64,000 nt of DNA. It comes from Verrucomicrobiota bacterium. Lineage in GTDB: Bacteria > Verrucomicrobiota > Verrucomicrobiia > Limisphaerales > JADJPG01. Below the pieces are notes generated by a model. That model did not search any database. It was not told where the DNA came from and was given only the letters and a program-made list of their open reading frames with translations. Of this stretch, positions 23,823 through 32,924 are shown in pieces. Both the position numbers and the translations under genes were made by a program. The stretch spans positions 14,514 through 78,513 of the forward strand of contig JADJPG010000103.1 in the NCBI GenBank assembly GCA_016713365.1, written 5' to 3'. Positions within the stretch are counted from its first letter, which is position 1, and every line of letters begins with the position of its first letter.

Positions 23823-25148
23823 CTACTGCATCGGTAGTTTCAGTTCGACGCGTTTTCCTCCACGCAACACCGTCGCGTTGACCGCGGTACCGGCGGGATG
23901 TTTGCGCAGAAGCTGGCCGATCAACTCGCCTTCTGAAGTGCGCTTGGTCACGCCATCAACCTCAACAACCACGTCGTCCTTCAGGAACCCCGCCCGTTTT
24001 GCGGCCGCGTGTTTGCCATATTCGCCAACGTGTTTCACCCGCAGCGCCATCCCATCAGTGGGAATCTCCTTCGCCGACCGATCCGCTTCAGAAAGTTCCT
24101 CCAGCTGTAATCCACCGGTCGCCATGGCGCGCATGCCCCAAGTTCCCGCGCGACGTGAGATGTCGGACTTCAACCGCCAGTCCACCGGCAATTCCAACGT
24201 TGCGCTCACCGTCCCGCCGGCACGATTGACGACGATTGGAATCGAACCGACGGCCGGAGCGCGATGGAGCACCCAAGCCACGTCCGCCACAGAAATGATC
24301 GGCTGCCCGCCGGCCGAAGTGATGTCATCGCCCTTCATCAGCCCGGATCGCGCCGCGATTGAACCGGACGCCACCGATTCGATCCTTCCGACTGAATCCT
24401 GCGCCAGCGTAAGGCCGATTGTTTCCGGCGCCGGCATCGGATAGACCAGTTCCTCGGGCACCGGTTCGCGCTTGTTGCGATGCACCGTGCGCAATGCGTC
24501 GCCGATTTGGTGACAATGCACGCAGCTCGGCACTACCTTGCCCTGCCAGTCGAGTTCCAACCGATACTTGCCGTCCAGCGTGGGAATGTTCACTGGCGTC
24601 TTGTAGGGCGAGGACGGACCCTGTTTCCCAGCGAGCAAGGCCTTGTTCGCCGGATACCCCTTGTGCAATTCCAGTGCCCGCTCCAGCGCGCGCCGAAACC
24701 CCACCGTCGACTTCTCGTGCTGGTTCTTCTGATGCGTCCACGAACCGAAACGCCCGTAAATGGTTTTGTCGGCGTTGAACAGAATCGCTGAGAACGACAG
24801 GTCGTAGTCGAACTGGAACAGCGACAGGTCGAGTGCGTTGGCATTGATGACGCGCGCGCAGACGAACTGGTCAAGCAACGGCACGAGCTCTGGCTCCGTC
24901 AAGATGCTGGAATCAATTCCCGCGCAGGCGAGACAAGGCACGCAACGCAGCACCACGAGCAACGGCTTCCCGGTGCGACTCGACTCCGCGAACGCGCGAT
25001 CGAGATCGTTGTAAGCCCATCGCGCATCGTTCTCCATCGCTGCCTTGTCCTTGCGCACGGCACCTTCCCGATCCTTGACAGTTTCCGCCATCGTTCCGGA
25101 GGCAGCGCAAAGAGATACGGCGACGAGAATCGGCAGCGGGAATTTCAT
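23823..25148 (-). CDS. Exported thioredoxin-like / haem-motif / double-PDZ protein
   Basis: A 441-aa protein; the start is set at the ATG giving the signal peptide MKFPLPILVAVSLCAASG. Domain 1 (about 45-170) is thioredoxin-like with an unusual three-cysteine site, RCVPCLACAG (Cys69, Cys72, Cys75). A c-type haem motif CVHCH (Cys209, Cys212, His213) follows. Two PDZ domains (about 240-325 and 340-441) contain ARSGLMKGDDITSAGGQPI and KRAGFLKDDVVVEVDG. It probably acts in the periplasm as a redox protein that recognises protein C-termini. It converges on the DUF1552 gene. An in-frame upstream extension is rejected because it would bury the signal peptide. Confidence 0.7.
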   Translation of the reverse strand: MKFPLPILVAVSLCAASGTMAETVKDREGAVRKDKAAMENDARWAYNDLDRAFAESSRTGKPLLVVLRCVPCLACAGIDSSILTEPELVPLLDQFVCARVINANALDLSLFQFDYDLSFSAILFNADKTIYGRFGSWTHQKNQHEKSTVGFRRALERALELHKGYPANKALLAGKQGPSSPYKTPVNIPTLDGKYRLELDWQGKVVPSCVHCHQIGDALRTVHRNKREPVPEELVYPMPAPETIGLTLAQDSVGRIESVASGSIAARSGLMKGDDITSAGGQPIISVADVAWVLHRAPAVGSIPIVVNRAGGTVSATLELPVDWRLKSDISRRAGTWGMRAMATGGLQLEELSEADRSAKEIPTDGMALRVKHVGEYGKHAAAKRAGFLKDDVVVEVDGVTKRTSEGELIGQLLRKHPAGTAVNATVLRGGKRVELKLPMQ

Positions 25149-25278
25149 GAGGGTGTTGTGGTCCAATCCCACGGGCTTTGCAACGCTTGCCTCACGGAAT
25201 TTTCCGTCGCCTCCACCGCAAAATGTATTGCGGTCCACTCCACTCCACGGCGAACTTCCACGGCAGTTACATCTCCGC

Positions 25279-26112
25279 ATGGCCATCATTTACATCTCAG
25301 AAGCTGACGGGCAGCAGTCGCAATATTCCGAGCACGAAGCCCGACTTCGCTGGACTGATGGCCGCATCCCGCCCAACGCACTCTACTGGCGCCATGGCAT
25401 GCCGGAGTGGCGACCGGCCGCAGAACATTTCGAGGGCATAGCGCCACCAGAACCGGAATCGCCACCGCCCCTGCCCGTCGTCGGCCGAACGTTCGCGAAG
25501 GATCCTGCGCGACTGACGCAGTTTGTCGTCACCATGCTGCGACTCAATTTCGCGGCCTCGATTCTAGGCAGTTTGATTTCCGCGTATTCGCTGGCGAGCG
25601 GCCAAGCCAGCCTGCCAGTCACCGAGGAGCTGACTCCATTTCAGGCCGTTCAGGGACTGTTCGCGCTGATCCAGATGACCGTCCTCCTGCTCACCGGCGT
25701 GGGCTTCCTGCGCTGGATTCACCGGGCGCACGTGAATGCGCGCGCGTTGGGAGCCACGGGCATGACCATCTCACCCGGTTGGGCGGTGGGCTGGTTTTTT
25801 ATTCCAATCATGAATCTGTGGAAACCATTTCACGCCATGAAGGAACTCTGGCAGGCGAGCACCAATCCCAACTCGTGGCAGAACGAGTCGCCGGCTCCGA
25901 TCGTCAACACTTGGTGGACGCTGTGGCTGCTGAGCAACTTGCTCGGCCAGATCGCCCTGCGCCTTGCCTTGAGCAAAGACGCTTCCCAGGCAGTCAACGC
26001 GGAGCTTTGCTCCCTCGTCGCCGGCGGATTGGACATCGCGCTCGCCCTCGTCGCCATTCGCCTCATTACATCGATTATCGAACGGCAGTCCCGCTGGGTC
26101 GGACAGCCTTGA
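25279..26112 (+). CDS. GYF_2 / DUF4328 membrane protein
   Basis: A 277-aa membrane protein. The N-terminal 60 residues (SEHEARLRWTDGRIPPNALY, then WRHGMPEWRPAAEHF) form a GYF_2 domain, a small cytosolic peptide-binding module. The remainder is a DUF4328 domain with about four helices and the motifs FLRWIHRAHVNARALG and GWAVGWFFIPIMNLWKPFHA. The start is the ATG at 25279; the frame is open further upstream but that part overlaps the oppositely directed gene. Function unknown. It stands alone, followed by 206 bp without a gene before the kinase. Confidence 0.8.
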   Translation: MAIIYISEADGQQSQYSEHEARLRWTDGRIPPNALYWRHGMPEWRPAAEHFEGIAPPEPESPPPLPVVGRTFAKDPARLTQFVVTMLRLNFAASILGSLISAYSLASGQASLPVTEELTPFQAVQGLFALIQMTVLLLTGVGFLRWIHRAHVNARALGATGMTISPGWAVGWFFIPIMNLWKPFHAMKELWQASTNPNSWQNESPAPIVNTWWTLWLLSNLLGQIALRLALSKDASQAVNAELCSLVAGGLDIALALVAIRLITSIIERQSRWVGQP

Positions 26113-26318
26113 TCTGACGCCGCGCCAGTGGCGCGCGTAAAACTCCGTTCGCTCGTGCCTAATGCCGCCCGCCGAAACTCCGTTGTACTGAGGAATGCGT
26201 GGCGTTGTTGTTATCCCGCCGTTGAGCCAGTTCGTAGCGAATTGGATGGCGTTCCCTGCCCGGGCCGCTTCTCCGCCCCGCCACATCGCACCCCTTACTT
26301 TCGAGCCGACAATTTCCC

Positions 26319-27722
26319 ATGGCTGACGAGACGCCAAATGTCTCGAACGGTTCGCCCGCCCGGCGAAGTTTCGCTGAGGAGTGGTCCGGACGCGCCGACG
26401 ACTGGGCCGGCCGAGTTCTCTTCCCCAGGCTGCTGGGCGACCCGGAGCTCAGCCGCCGCGCGCGCCTGATCACGCGATTTGGGTTCCTCGGTTTCTTCTT
26501 CGGAGTGGCCTACGCAGCGTTCTACCTGGCGATTGGGCATCAGTGGGGCGCTGGAATCATTGTCATCTGCAGTCTGCTCTATGGACTCGCCCCGTTTTTG
26601 ATTCGCTGGACTCAATCCCTCGCACTGCCTGGCCATCTCCTCTCGGGAATCATGGCCGTCGGCTTTACCGCGCTGTGTACCGTCGAAGGCGGAATGCACG
26701 GCCACGCCATCGCCTGGCTGGCGAGCGTGCCGTTGTGCGCCTTGCTTCTGGTCGACTGGAACGGCGCGCGCCTCTGGGCGGCCATGTCGATACTTTGCGG
26801 CACCTTTGTTGTCGCGGCTGATTTTCTCGGCATCAAGTTCCCCAACACCTTCGATCCGTCCTGGCTGCCAGTCGTCACCGCCGCTGGTTACCTCGGCTTG
26901 ATCGCCTTCATGTTTCTCCTCGGCGTCATTTTCGAAACCTCGCGCGAACGTGCGTTCACCAAGCTCCGGAACACGCTGAGTGAACTGGAGAACTCGAACA
27001 ACCAACTCGTCCACCTCAACAACGAGAAGAACGAATTCCTCGGCATCGCCGCGCACGATTTGAAGAACCCGCTCACCGCCATCATCGGCAGCGCCGAGCT
27101 CATCACGATGGCGCCGAACTCGCCCAAGGTCGGAAAACTCGCCACCAACATCTCCTCCGCCGGCAAACGCATGCGCGACCTGATCACGAATCTTCTCGAT
27201 GCCAATGCGATTGAGCAGGGCAAGTTCACATCCAACCTCGAACGCTGCGATCTCAGCGCGCTTGTTGCCCAGAGCGTGGAGCAAAACCTGCCCAACGCGA
27301 CACGGAAGGAAATCACCATCCAAGCCTTCACGCCGCCGGGCATGTGGGTGGTGGCCGACAAGAATGCGACGATTCAGATCCTCGACAACCTCATCTCCAA
27401 CGCCGTGAAATATTCTCCTCCCAAATCGACCGTGCTGATCGCCACCGTCGAGAGCGACGGACGAATCAGTGCCGAGGTGAAGGATCACGGCCCAGGCTTG
27501 AGCGACGACGATCAAAAGAAGCTCTTCCGCAAATTCACCCGCCTCTCCTCCAAGCCGACCGCAGGCGAATCCTCCACCGGACTCGGCCTTTCCATCGTCA
27601 AACGCCTCGCCGAATCAATGGCCGGCACCGTCGATTGCCAGAGCGCTCTCGGCCAAGGTTCGACCTTCGCCGTGCGCCTTCCCGCCGCAGAGCCAGCAAC
27701 CGCGCTGGAAGAAGCCGCGTGA
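26319..27722 (+). CDS. Membrane sensor histidine kinase
   Basis: A 467-aa protein. The N-terminal 200 residues carry about six hydrophobic helices with almost no extracellular loop, so the signal is probably sensed in or near the membrane. A coiled-coil linker (about 208-235, KLRNTLSELENSNNQLVHL) leads to the HisKA dimerisation domain with phospho-acceptor His246 in FLGIAAHDLKNPL. The HATPase domain has the N box (ILDNLISNAVKYS), the G1 box (EVKDHGPGLSDDD) and the G2 box (STGLGLSIVKRLAE). No response regulator is adjacent, so the partner is unknown. Confidence 0.9.
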   Translation: MADETPNVSNGSPARRSFAEEWSGRADDWAGRVLFPRLLGDPELSRRARLITRFGFLGFFFGVAYAAFYLAIGHQWGAGIIVICSLLYGLAPFLIRWTQSLALPGHLLSGIMAVGFTALCTVEGGMHGHAIAWLASVPLCALLLVDWNGARLWAAMSILCGTFVVAADFLGIKFPNTFDPSWLPVVTAAGYLGLIAFMFLLGVIFETSRERAFTKLRNTLSELENSNNQLVHLNNEKNEFLGIAAHDLKNPLTAIIGSAELITMAPNSPKVGKLATNISSAGKRMRDLITNLLDANAIEQGKFTSNLERCDLSALVAQSVEQNLPNATRKEITIQAFTPPGMWVVADKNATIQILDNLISNAVKYSPPKSTVLIATVESDGRISAEVKDHGPGLSDDDQKKLFRKFTRLSSKPTAGESSTGLGLSIVKRLAESMAGTVDCQSALGQGSTFAVRLPAAEPATALEEAA

Positions 27723-27811
27723 TCCAACAGCATTGAACCGGTCGCAGGTTCAGTGGCAATCTCCCTTCGCCGCCCGACCAACATGCCGTGGCATGCGCGC
27801 GGGAATTCACA

Positions 27812-28949
27812 ATGAACAGCGGTTTCCTTTCTGGAAGACACTACGCCACCGGCGAACCCATCGAACTGCGGTGGGACAACGGCGTCATCCAATCCATCGA
27901 ACCCGCGCCCAATGCCAACGCCGACCTCTGGATCGCGCCCGCCCTGGTTGATCTCCAAATCAACGGCTACGGCGGAATCGATTTTCAGCAGGACAACCTC
28001 ACCGCCAAACAGTTGCTAACCGCGGTCACGCATTTGCACAAAGCCGGCTGCACGCGGTTCCTTCTCACCTTGATCACCGACGATTGGACGCGCCTGACCG
28101 GGCGGCTTCGTCACATCCGAAAACTTCGAGAGAGCAACGATATCCTTCGGCACGCCATCGCCGGCTGGCACATTGAAGGCCCATTTCTATCCGCCGAACC
28201 TGGCTTTTGCGGCGCGCACGACGCGTCGGCCATGCGCGATCCGTCATCAGCTCATCTCGACGAATTGCGCGAACTCACCGGCGCAGACCCGCTCCTCATC
28301 ACCGTTGCACCGGAACGAACGGGCGCTCTCGATTGCATCGCCCACGCCCGGAGGCTCGGCATTCAAGTCAGCCTTGGCCACACCAACGCTTCAGCGGAAC
28401 TGCTTGCGGAAGCGGTTCACCGCGGTGCGACCGCCTTCACGCATCTGGCAAACGGCTGTCCTCGGGAACTCGACCGGCACGATAATATTCTCTGGCGCGT
28501 CTTCGAAACGCCCGGGCTGATCTCCAGTTTGATTCCAGACGGCATCCATGTCTCCCCGGCCCTCTTCCGCCTCGCGCATCGCGTCCTCGGCGATTCGATT
28601 TACTACACCACGGACGCCATGTCCGCCGCCGGCATGCCGCCAGGACGCTATCCGCTCGGAAAGCTGGAGCTGGAGGTCGGACCAGACCAAATCGTTCGCT
28701 ACCCCGGTCGGACCAACCTTCGCAGGCTCCGCCTTGCGCCCCGTCGATGGCGTCTTCCGCGCCGCAAAAATGTTGAACTCCCGCTGGCAGGAGACTTGGG
28801 CAAGATTCTCCGAAACGCCCGCGCGGTTGATGAAACTTTCCGTTGGTTTGGCGATTGGCGCTCCGGCGGACTTCTGCGTCGTCCGCGCCACGAGGGAAAA
28901 CGACCTAAAGGAGTTACGAACCTTCAGCGCCGAAACCGAGTTCGCCTGA
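27812..28949 (+). CDS. nagA: N-acetylglucosamine-6-phosphate deacetylase, frameshifted
   Basis: This enzyme removes acetate from GlcNAc-6-phosphate to give glucosamine-6-phosphate in amino-sugar use. Visible motifs are LVDLQINGYGGIDFQ, AGWHIEGPFLS (metal-ligand Glu), VSLGHTNA (His), FTHLANG and TDAMSAAGMPPG (catalytic Asp). After PGRTN the frame changes: the true continuation FAGSALRPVDGVFRAAKML begins one base later, at 28719. Deleting one C at 28717-28718 yields 378 aa, the normal length. The downstream nagB gene faces it and encodes the next pathway step. A sequencing error is likely because the suspect G/C block starts nearby. Confidence 0.85.
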
Positions 28950-29280
28950 ACACCGGCGAACTGACGGCACTTTCGGACCCCGGGGGAACCCCGGGGGGAA
29001 AGCGGCCACTCAACCTCCCCGGGGCGGGGGGGGCGCCCGCGGGGAGGCCGGGGGCCCCCGCCCCCGGGGGCCCGGGGGGGGAACGCGCCCCCCGGGGGGC
29101 CCCGGGGGGCTTTTCTCCCCAAGCCCCCCCCCCCCCCCCCCCCCCCCCGGGGGGGGGAATTCCCGGGGCGGCCCCGGGGGGGGGGGTTAAGGGCCCGCGG
29201 GCCCCCATCCCCCCCCCCCGGGGGCCCGGGGGGCCCCCCCCCCCCGCCCCCCCCCCCCCCCCGCGCCCCCCCCCCCCGTA
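28950..29280. other. G/C-homopolymer block, probably unreliable sequence
   Basis: From about 28978 to 29280 the sequence is made of runs of G and C, many longer than 6 and one of about 22 Cs, with almost no A or T. It lies exactly between the 3' ends of the convergent nagA and nagB genes, where a terminator would be expected. The block is unlike the rest of the window. Low-quality base calls or a poorly resolved join fit better than real DNA. Open frames passing through it should be ignored. Confidence 0.7.
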
Positions 29281-30063
29281 TTACACCCGCTGCCAGTCGG
29301 GCTTGTTATCGTACACCCAGTGGTAGTATTCGCAGCGCTTCAGCTCCTTCGCCGCCGCGGCATCTACCACCAGCGTGCAGACCGGATGCATCTGCAGAAT
29401 CGACGCCGGCAGATCCGCCGTGATGGCGCCTTCCGCCATGCGTGCCACCGCCTCCGCCTTGCCCTCGCCCGTGGCGAGCAGCAGGCAGTGCCGCGTCTCC
29501 ATAATAGTTCCCACGCCCATCGTGATGACGTGACGCGGCACCAGCTCTTCACCGCCAAAGAATCGCGCATTATCCTTCACCGTCTGCGGCGTGAGCGTCT
29601 TGATTCTCGTGCGCGACGCAAGCGAACTGCTCGGCTCATTGAACCCGATGTGGCCTTCACGACCGATGCCGAGCAACTGCAGATCGATTCCGCCCGCGCG
29701 CCGGATGTCCGCCTCGTAATTCGCGCAGTGCGCCGGAATGTCCGTCGCCATGCCGTCGGGAAAGTGGATGCGCGATTTCTCAATGTTCACCTTCCCAAAA
29801 AGATGCGCCTCCATGAAGGCGCGATAAGACCAGGGATGCTTCGCGTCGAGCCCCACGTACTCGTCCAAATTGAAAGTGCTGACCTTGGAAAAATCCAGTT
29901 CACCCTTCTCGTGCATGCCGACGAGCAGCGAATACACGCCGATAGGCGTCGAACCCGTTGCGAGTCCGAGCACCGTCTCCGGCTTCCGCTGAATCTGACG
30001 ACGCATAATCTTCGCCGTCTCCTGCTGCGCCTCGGCCACGGTTGGCTTAATGATGATTTCCAT
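29281..30063 (-). CDS. nagB: Glucosamine-6-phosphate deaminase
   Basis: A 260-aa enzyme that converts glucosamine-6-phosphate to fructose-6-phosphate and ammonia. Motifs: VLGLATGSTPIGVY (phosphate loop), STFNLDEYVGL (catalytic Asp), GIGREGHIGFNEP (His/Glu of ring opening) and ITMGVGTIMETRHCLLLATG. The start is the ATG at 30063 (MEIIIKPTVAEAQQ); a longer frame upstream is not family-like. Length fits NagB. Convergent with nagA, so the two genes of one pathway are not in a simple operon. The stop codon touches the G/C block. Confidence 0.93.
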   Translation of the reverse strand: MEIIIKPTVAEAQQETAKIMRRQIQRKPETVLGLATGSTPIGVYSLLVGMHEKGELDFSKVSTFNLDEYVGLDAKHPWSYRAFMEAHLFGKVNIEKSRIHFPDGMATDIPAHCANYEADIRRAGGIDLQLLGIGREGHIGFNEPSSSLASRTRIKTLTPQTVKDNARFFGGEELVPRHVITMGVGTIMETRHCLLLATGEGKAEAVARMAEGAITADLPASILQMHPVCTLVVDAAAAKELKRCEYYHWVYDNKPDWQRV

Positions 30064-30197
30064 GCTGGGCGCGGAGTCTAGGAGGCCAGCTCGCCGGGAG
30101 GGAACAAAAATTTCGCCCAACGCCTACAGCCGGGACTCCGCAATCTTCCCTCTATTCACCCATTGCCGTGTTTGTTACGGTCGCCGCCGCAACAAAC

Positions 30198-31919
30198 ATG
30201 AGCACGCAGAGCACTGATAACGCGAATAACGCCGCCGCCGCACCGGCCCCGTCCGATTTCATCCGCGACATCGTCGCGCAGCACGTCACGGAGAAGAAGT
30301 ATCCGCAGATTCACACCCGCTTTCCGCCAGAGCCGAACGGCTACCTCCACATCGGCCACGCCAAGAGCATCTGCCTGAACTTCGGCATCGCGCGCGAGTT
30401 CGGCGGCGTCTGCAACCTGCGCATGGACGACACGAACCCGACCAAGGAAGACGTCGAATACGTCGAATCCATCCAGGCGGACGTGAACTGGCTCATCGCC
30501 GGCTGGGCCGACAAACATCTCGGCCTGAAGACCGCGAGCGAACCCTTCTTCGCCAGCGATTACTTCGATCAGATTTACGACTTCGCCGTCGCGCTCATCA
30601 AGAAAGGCAAGGCCTTCGTCTGCGACATGACGCCGGATCAGACCGACGAATATCGTCGCCTCGGCAAGCCCTCGCCGTTCCGCGATCGCACCGTCGAGGA
30701 AAACCTCGACCTCTTCACGCGCATGAAGGCCGGCGAATTTCCCGACGGCACACGCGTCCTGCGCGCGAAGATCATCGTGGACTCGCCCAACATCTGGCTG
30801 CGCGATCCGCTCCTCTACCGCATCCGCCACGCCGAACATCATCACACCGGCGCGAAGTGGTGCATCTACCCGATGTACGACTTCGCCCATTGCCTGAGCG
30901 ATTACCTCGAAGCCATCACGCACAGCATCTGCACGCTGGAATTCGAGGTGCATCGTCCGCTCTACGACTGGATTCTCGAATCCCTCGACCTCCCGCGCTA
31001 CCTGCCGCACCAGTACGAATTCGCGCGCCTCAGCCTCAGCTACACCATCATGAGCAAGCGCAAGCTCATGGAGCTCGTCACCGAGAAGCTCGTCACCGGC
31101 TGGGACGATCCGCGCATGCCGACCATCAGCGGCATCCGTCGGCGCGGCGTCACGCCCGAGGCCCTGCGCGCCTTCGCCTACCACATCGGCATCACGAAGT
31201 ACAACGGCGTCACCGACGTCGCGGTGCTGGAATACGCCATCCGCGAAGACTTGAACGCCCGCGCACAACGCCGCCTCGCCGTGCTGCGCCCGATCAAGGT
31301 CGTGCTCACGAACTATCCCGAGGGCCAGACCGAGCAGCTCACCGCCATCAACAATCCGCAGGACGAAACCGCCGGCACGCGCCAGATTCCATTCACACGC
31401 GAGCTGTTCATCGAGCGCGACGATTTCGCCGAAGTGCCGCCGCCGAAATTCTTCCGGCTCAAGCCCGGCGGCGAAGTGCGTCTGAAGTACTCCTACATCA
31501 TCAAGTGCGAGGAAGTGGTGAAGGACGCCGCCGGCAACATCACGGAACTCCGCTGCACCGCCGACCTCGATAGCAAGACCGGCGGAGCGACGTCCGCCCG
31601 CAAGGTCAAGGGCACCATTCACTGGGTCAGCGCCGCGCACGCCGTCGATGCTGAAGTGCGCCTCTACGACCGGCTCTTCACCGAGGCCGAGCCAGAGAAG
31701 GACGGACGCGACTTCAAGACCGTTCTCAACCCGCACAGCCTCGAAGTGATCACCGCCAAGTGCGAACCCTCCCTCCGCGACGCGACGCCTGAAGCGCGCT
31801 ATCAGTTCGAGCGCCTCGCCTACTTCGCGCTCGATAAGGACAGCACGCCCGGCCAGCCCGTCTTCAACCGCACCATCACGCTGAAGGACGCGTGGGCGAA
31901 GGAGGCGGGGAAGGTGTAG
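30198..31919 (+). CDS. glnS: Glutaminyl-tRNA synthetase
   Basis: A class I synthetase of 573 aa that charges tRNA-Gln directly. Motifs: FPPEPNGYLHIGHAK (HIGH motif), LRMDDTNPTKE, YDFAHCLSDYLE and the KMSKS equivalent TIMSKRKLM, followed by the two anticodon-binding beta-barrel domains. The start is the ATG at 30198; an earlier in-frame start would add a short tail only. The last 37 codons (from 31809) occur again, in diverged form, at 32699-32809 and 33591-33685. Thus the 3' end of this gene marks the border of two accessory inserts downstream. Confidence 0.95.
   Translation: MSTQSTDNANNAAAAPAPSDFIRDIVAQHVTEKKYPQIHTRFPPEPNGYLHIGHAKSICLNFGIAREFGGVCNLRMDDTNPTKEDVEYVESIQADVNWLIAGWADKHLGLKTASEPFFASDYFDQIYDFAVALIKKGKAFVCDMTPDQTDEYRRLGKPSPFRDRTVEENLDLFTRMKAGEFPDGTRVLRAKIIVDSPNIWLRDPLLYRIRHAEHHHTGAKWCIYPMYDFAHCLSDYLEAITHSICTLEFEVHRPLYDWILESLDLPRYLPHQYEFARLSLSYTIMSKRKLMELVTEKLVTGWDDPRMPTISGIRRRGVTPEALRAFAYHIGITKYNGVTDVAVLEYAIREDLNARAQRRLAVLRPIKVVLTNYPEGQTEQLTAINNPQDETAGTRQIPFTRELFIERDDFAEVPPPKFFRLKPGGEVRLKYSYIIKCEEVVKDAAGNITELRCTADLDSKTGGATSARKVKGTIHWVSAAHAVDAEVRLYDRLFTEAEPEKDGRDFKTVLNPHSLEVITAKCEPSLRDATPEARYQFERLAYFALDKDSTPGQPVFNRTITLKDAWAKEAGKV
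31809..31919 (+). repeat. glnS 3'-end repeat, copy 1 (native, within glnS)
   Basis: This is the native C-terminal coding end, ERLAYFALDKD to KDAWAKEAGKV and the TAG stop. It is the reference for the two downstream copies. By hand alignment, copy 2 differs at about 15 of 111 positions; copy 3 is more degraded. Confidence 0.9.
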
Positions 31920-31957
31920 GAACATGCCGGCGTGAGAAACCAAATTCCATAGAGCTG

Positions 31958-32496
31958 ATGCCATCCAATCCGCCTGTCATCTATTTGATTGCTGGGTGCA
32001 ATGGCGTGGGCAAAACCACTTTCGCGAGAGCGTTTCTTCCCCAGGAGGCCAAGTGCCTGAATTTCCTGAACGCCGATCTGATTGCGGCTGGCATCGCACC
32101 ATTGAACAGTCAAGCCGCTCAGCTCAAAGAGTTTGAGCGTTCCTGACCGCAAGGAAACGTCCGGTGGAGACCACTCTGAGTGGGAAGACGTACGCTCGCT
32201 TGCTGGCTGGGGCGATTCGGCAGGGTTATCAGGTCTACCTTCACTATCTATGGCTTCCCTCTCCCAGCATCGCAATTGCGCGGGTCCGGGAACGAGTCAA
32301 GAAAGGCGGTCACAACGTCCCGGCAGTGGACATTCGCCGCCGCTTTCATCGCAGTCTGCGGCATCTCGTTCACGATTACGCGCCACTCGCCAGCCACTGG
32401 GCGGTATGGGACAATCAAGGCAGTCCTCCGGAACTTCTGGCCTCATCGGAGACTTGTTCTCTGGACGAATTGAGAGCCATACTTCGCATGCAATGA
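31958..32496 (+). pseudogene. Zeta-toxin-like / AAA P-loop kinase, disrupted
   Basis: The N-terminal part, MPSNPPVIYLIAGCNGVGKT then TFARAFLPQEAKCLNFLNAD, has a Walker A loop and the asparagine/aspartate region of the zeta-toxin-like family. It breaks at LKEFERS followed by a stop (TGA at 32144-32146). The family continues in another frame from ETTLSGKTYARLLAGAIRQ to VDIRRRFHRSLRHLVHDYAP. The middle, where relatives have about 22 residues (KAGRLxL...FAFE), is replaced by only about 38 bases that keep no frame. Loss of roughly 28 bases would explain this. Zeta-like kinases phosphorylate UDP-GlcNAc in toxin systems; this copy cannot be active. Its 3' end overlaps the small downstream gene (ATGA). 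Confidence 0.7.
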
Positions 32497-32666
32497 AAAC
32501 TAAAACAGCCGCGTCGCCACGTGGTAAGGATGACTTCATCGCTCCGGCACGCAGGGCTTTCCGTCGCGTGGCGCGGACGCTCCGCGCAGAGAATGCCCGT
32601 CTCGGGCTGCCTTTGATTCTGGGGAAAGATGGTCGTGTGAAACTGGTCAAACCGACTTCTTCGTGA
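32493..32666 (+). CDS. Small basic protein, candidate antitoxin partner
   Basis: A 57-aa protein (MKTKTAASPRGKDDFIAPAR, ending LPLILGKDGRVKLVKP). Its ATG overlaps the zeta-like stop by four bases, so the two were translated together. The pattern, a helical region 'AxRRAxRRVxRxLRxENARLGLP' then 'KDGRVKLVKP', resembles the short proteins found beside many zeta-type AAA genes, whose end reads like 'G.P..V..DGKV..L.P'. Assignment as antitoxin is inference from size and position. The reading frame is intact although the toxin is broken. Confidence 0.5.
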   Translation: MKTKTAASPRGKDDFIAPARRAFRRVARTLRAENARLGLPLILGKDGRVKLVKPTSS

Positions 32667-32698
32667 CGTCGGAGAGCGTGAATAGCAGCGAGTTCACC

Positions 32699-32809
32699 GA
32701 GCGCCTCGCCTACTTCGCGCTTGATAAAGACAGCGCGCCCGGCAAACCCATCTTCAACCGCTCCATCACGCTGAAGGATGCGTGGGCCAAGGAAGCGCAG
32801 AAGGGGTGA
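32699..32809 (+). repeat. glnS 3'-end repeat, copy 2
   Basis: Encodes ERLAYFALDKDSAPGKP and ends KDAWAKEAQKG before a TGA. It aligns base for base with 31809-31919, register difference 890 bp, at about 86% identity by hand. Most changes are synonymous or conservative and no gap is needed. There is no synthetase body in front of it. Confidence 0.85.
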
Positions 32810-32924
32810 AGTTGCCCGACGAAAGCTAGCGTGATCTGTTTCACAACCTCACTGGTTACGTCCTTGCGGTTGACCAGAAGCAATCGGAGTGATAGGTATT
32901 CTCCACATCCTTCCTGGAAAATAT

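Noticed and set aside
28950..29326. Open frame continuing from nagA through the G/C block into nagB
   Set aside because: Proline/glycine/arginine homopolymers produced by runs of G and C. NagA really ends at 28949 after correction of one base.
32699..32809. Independent small gene encoding ERLAYFALDKD...
   Set aside because: It has no start codon of its own and matches the glnS C-terminus; listed as a repeat instead.
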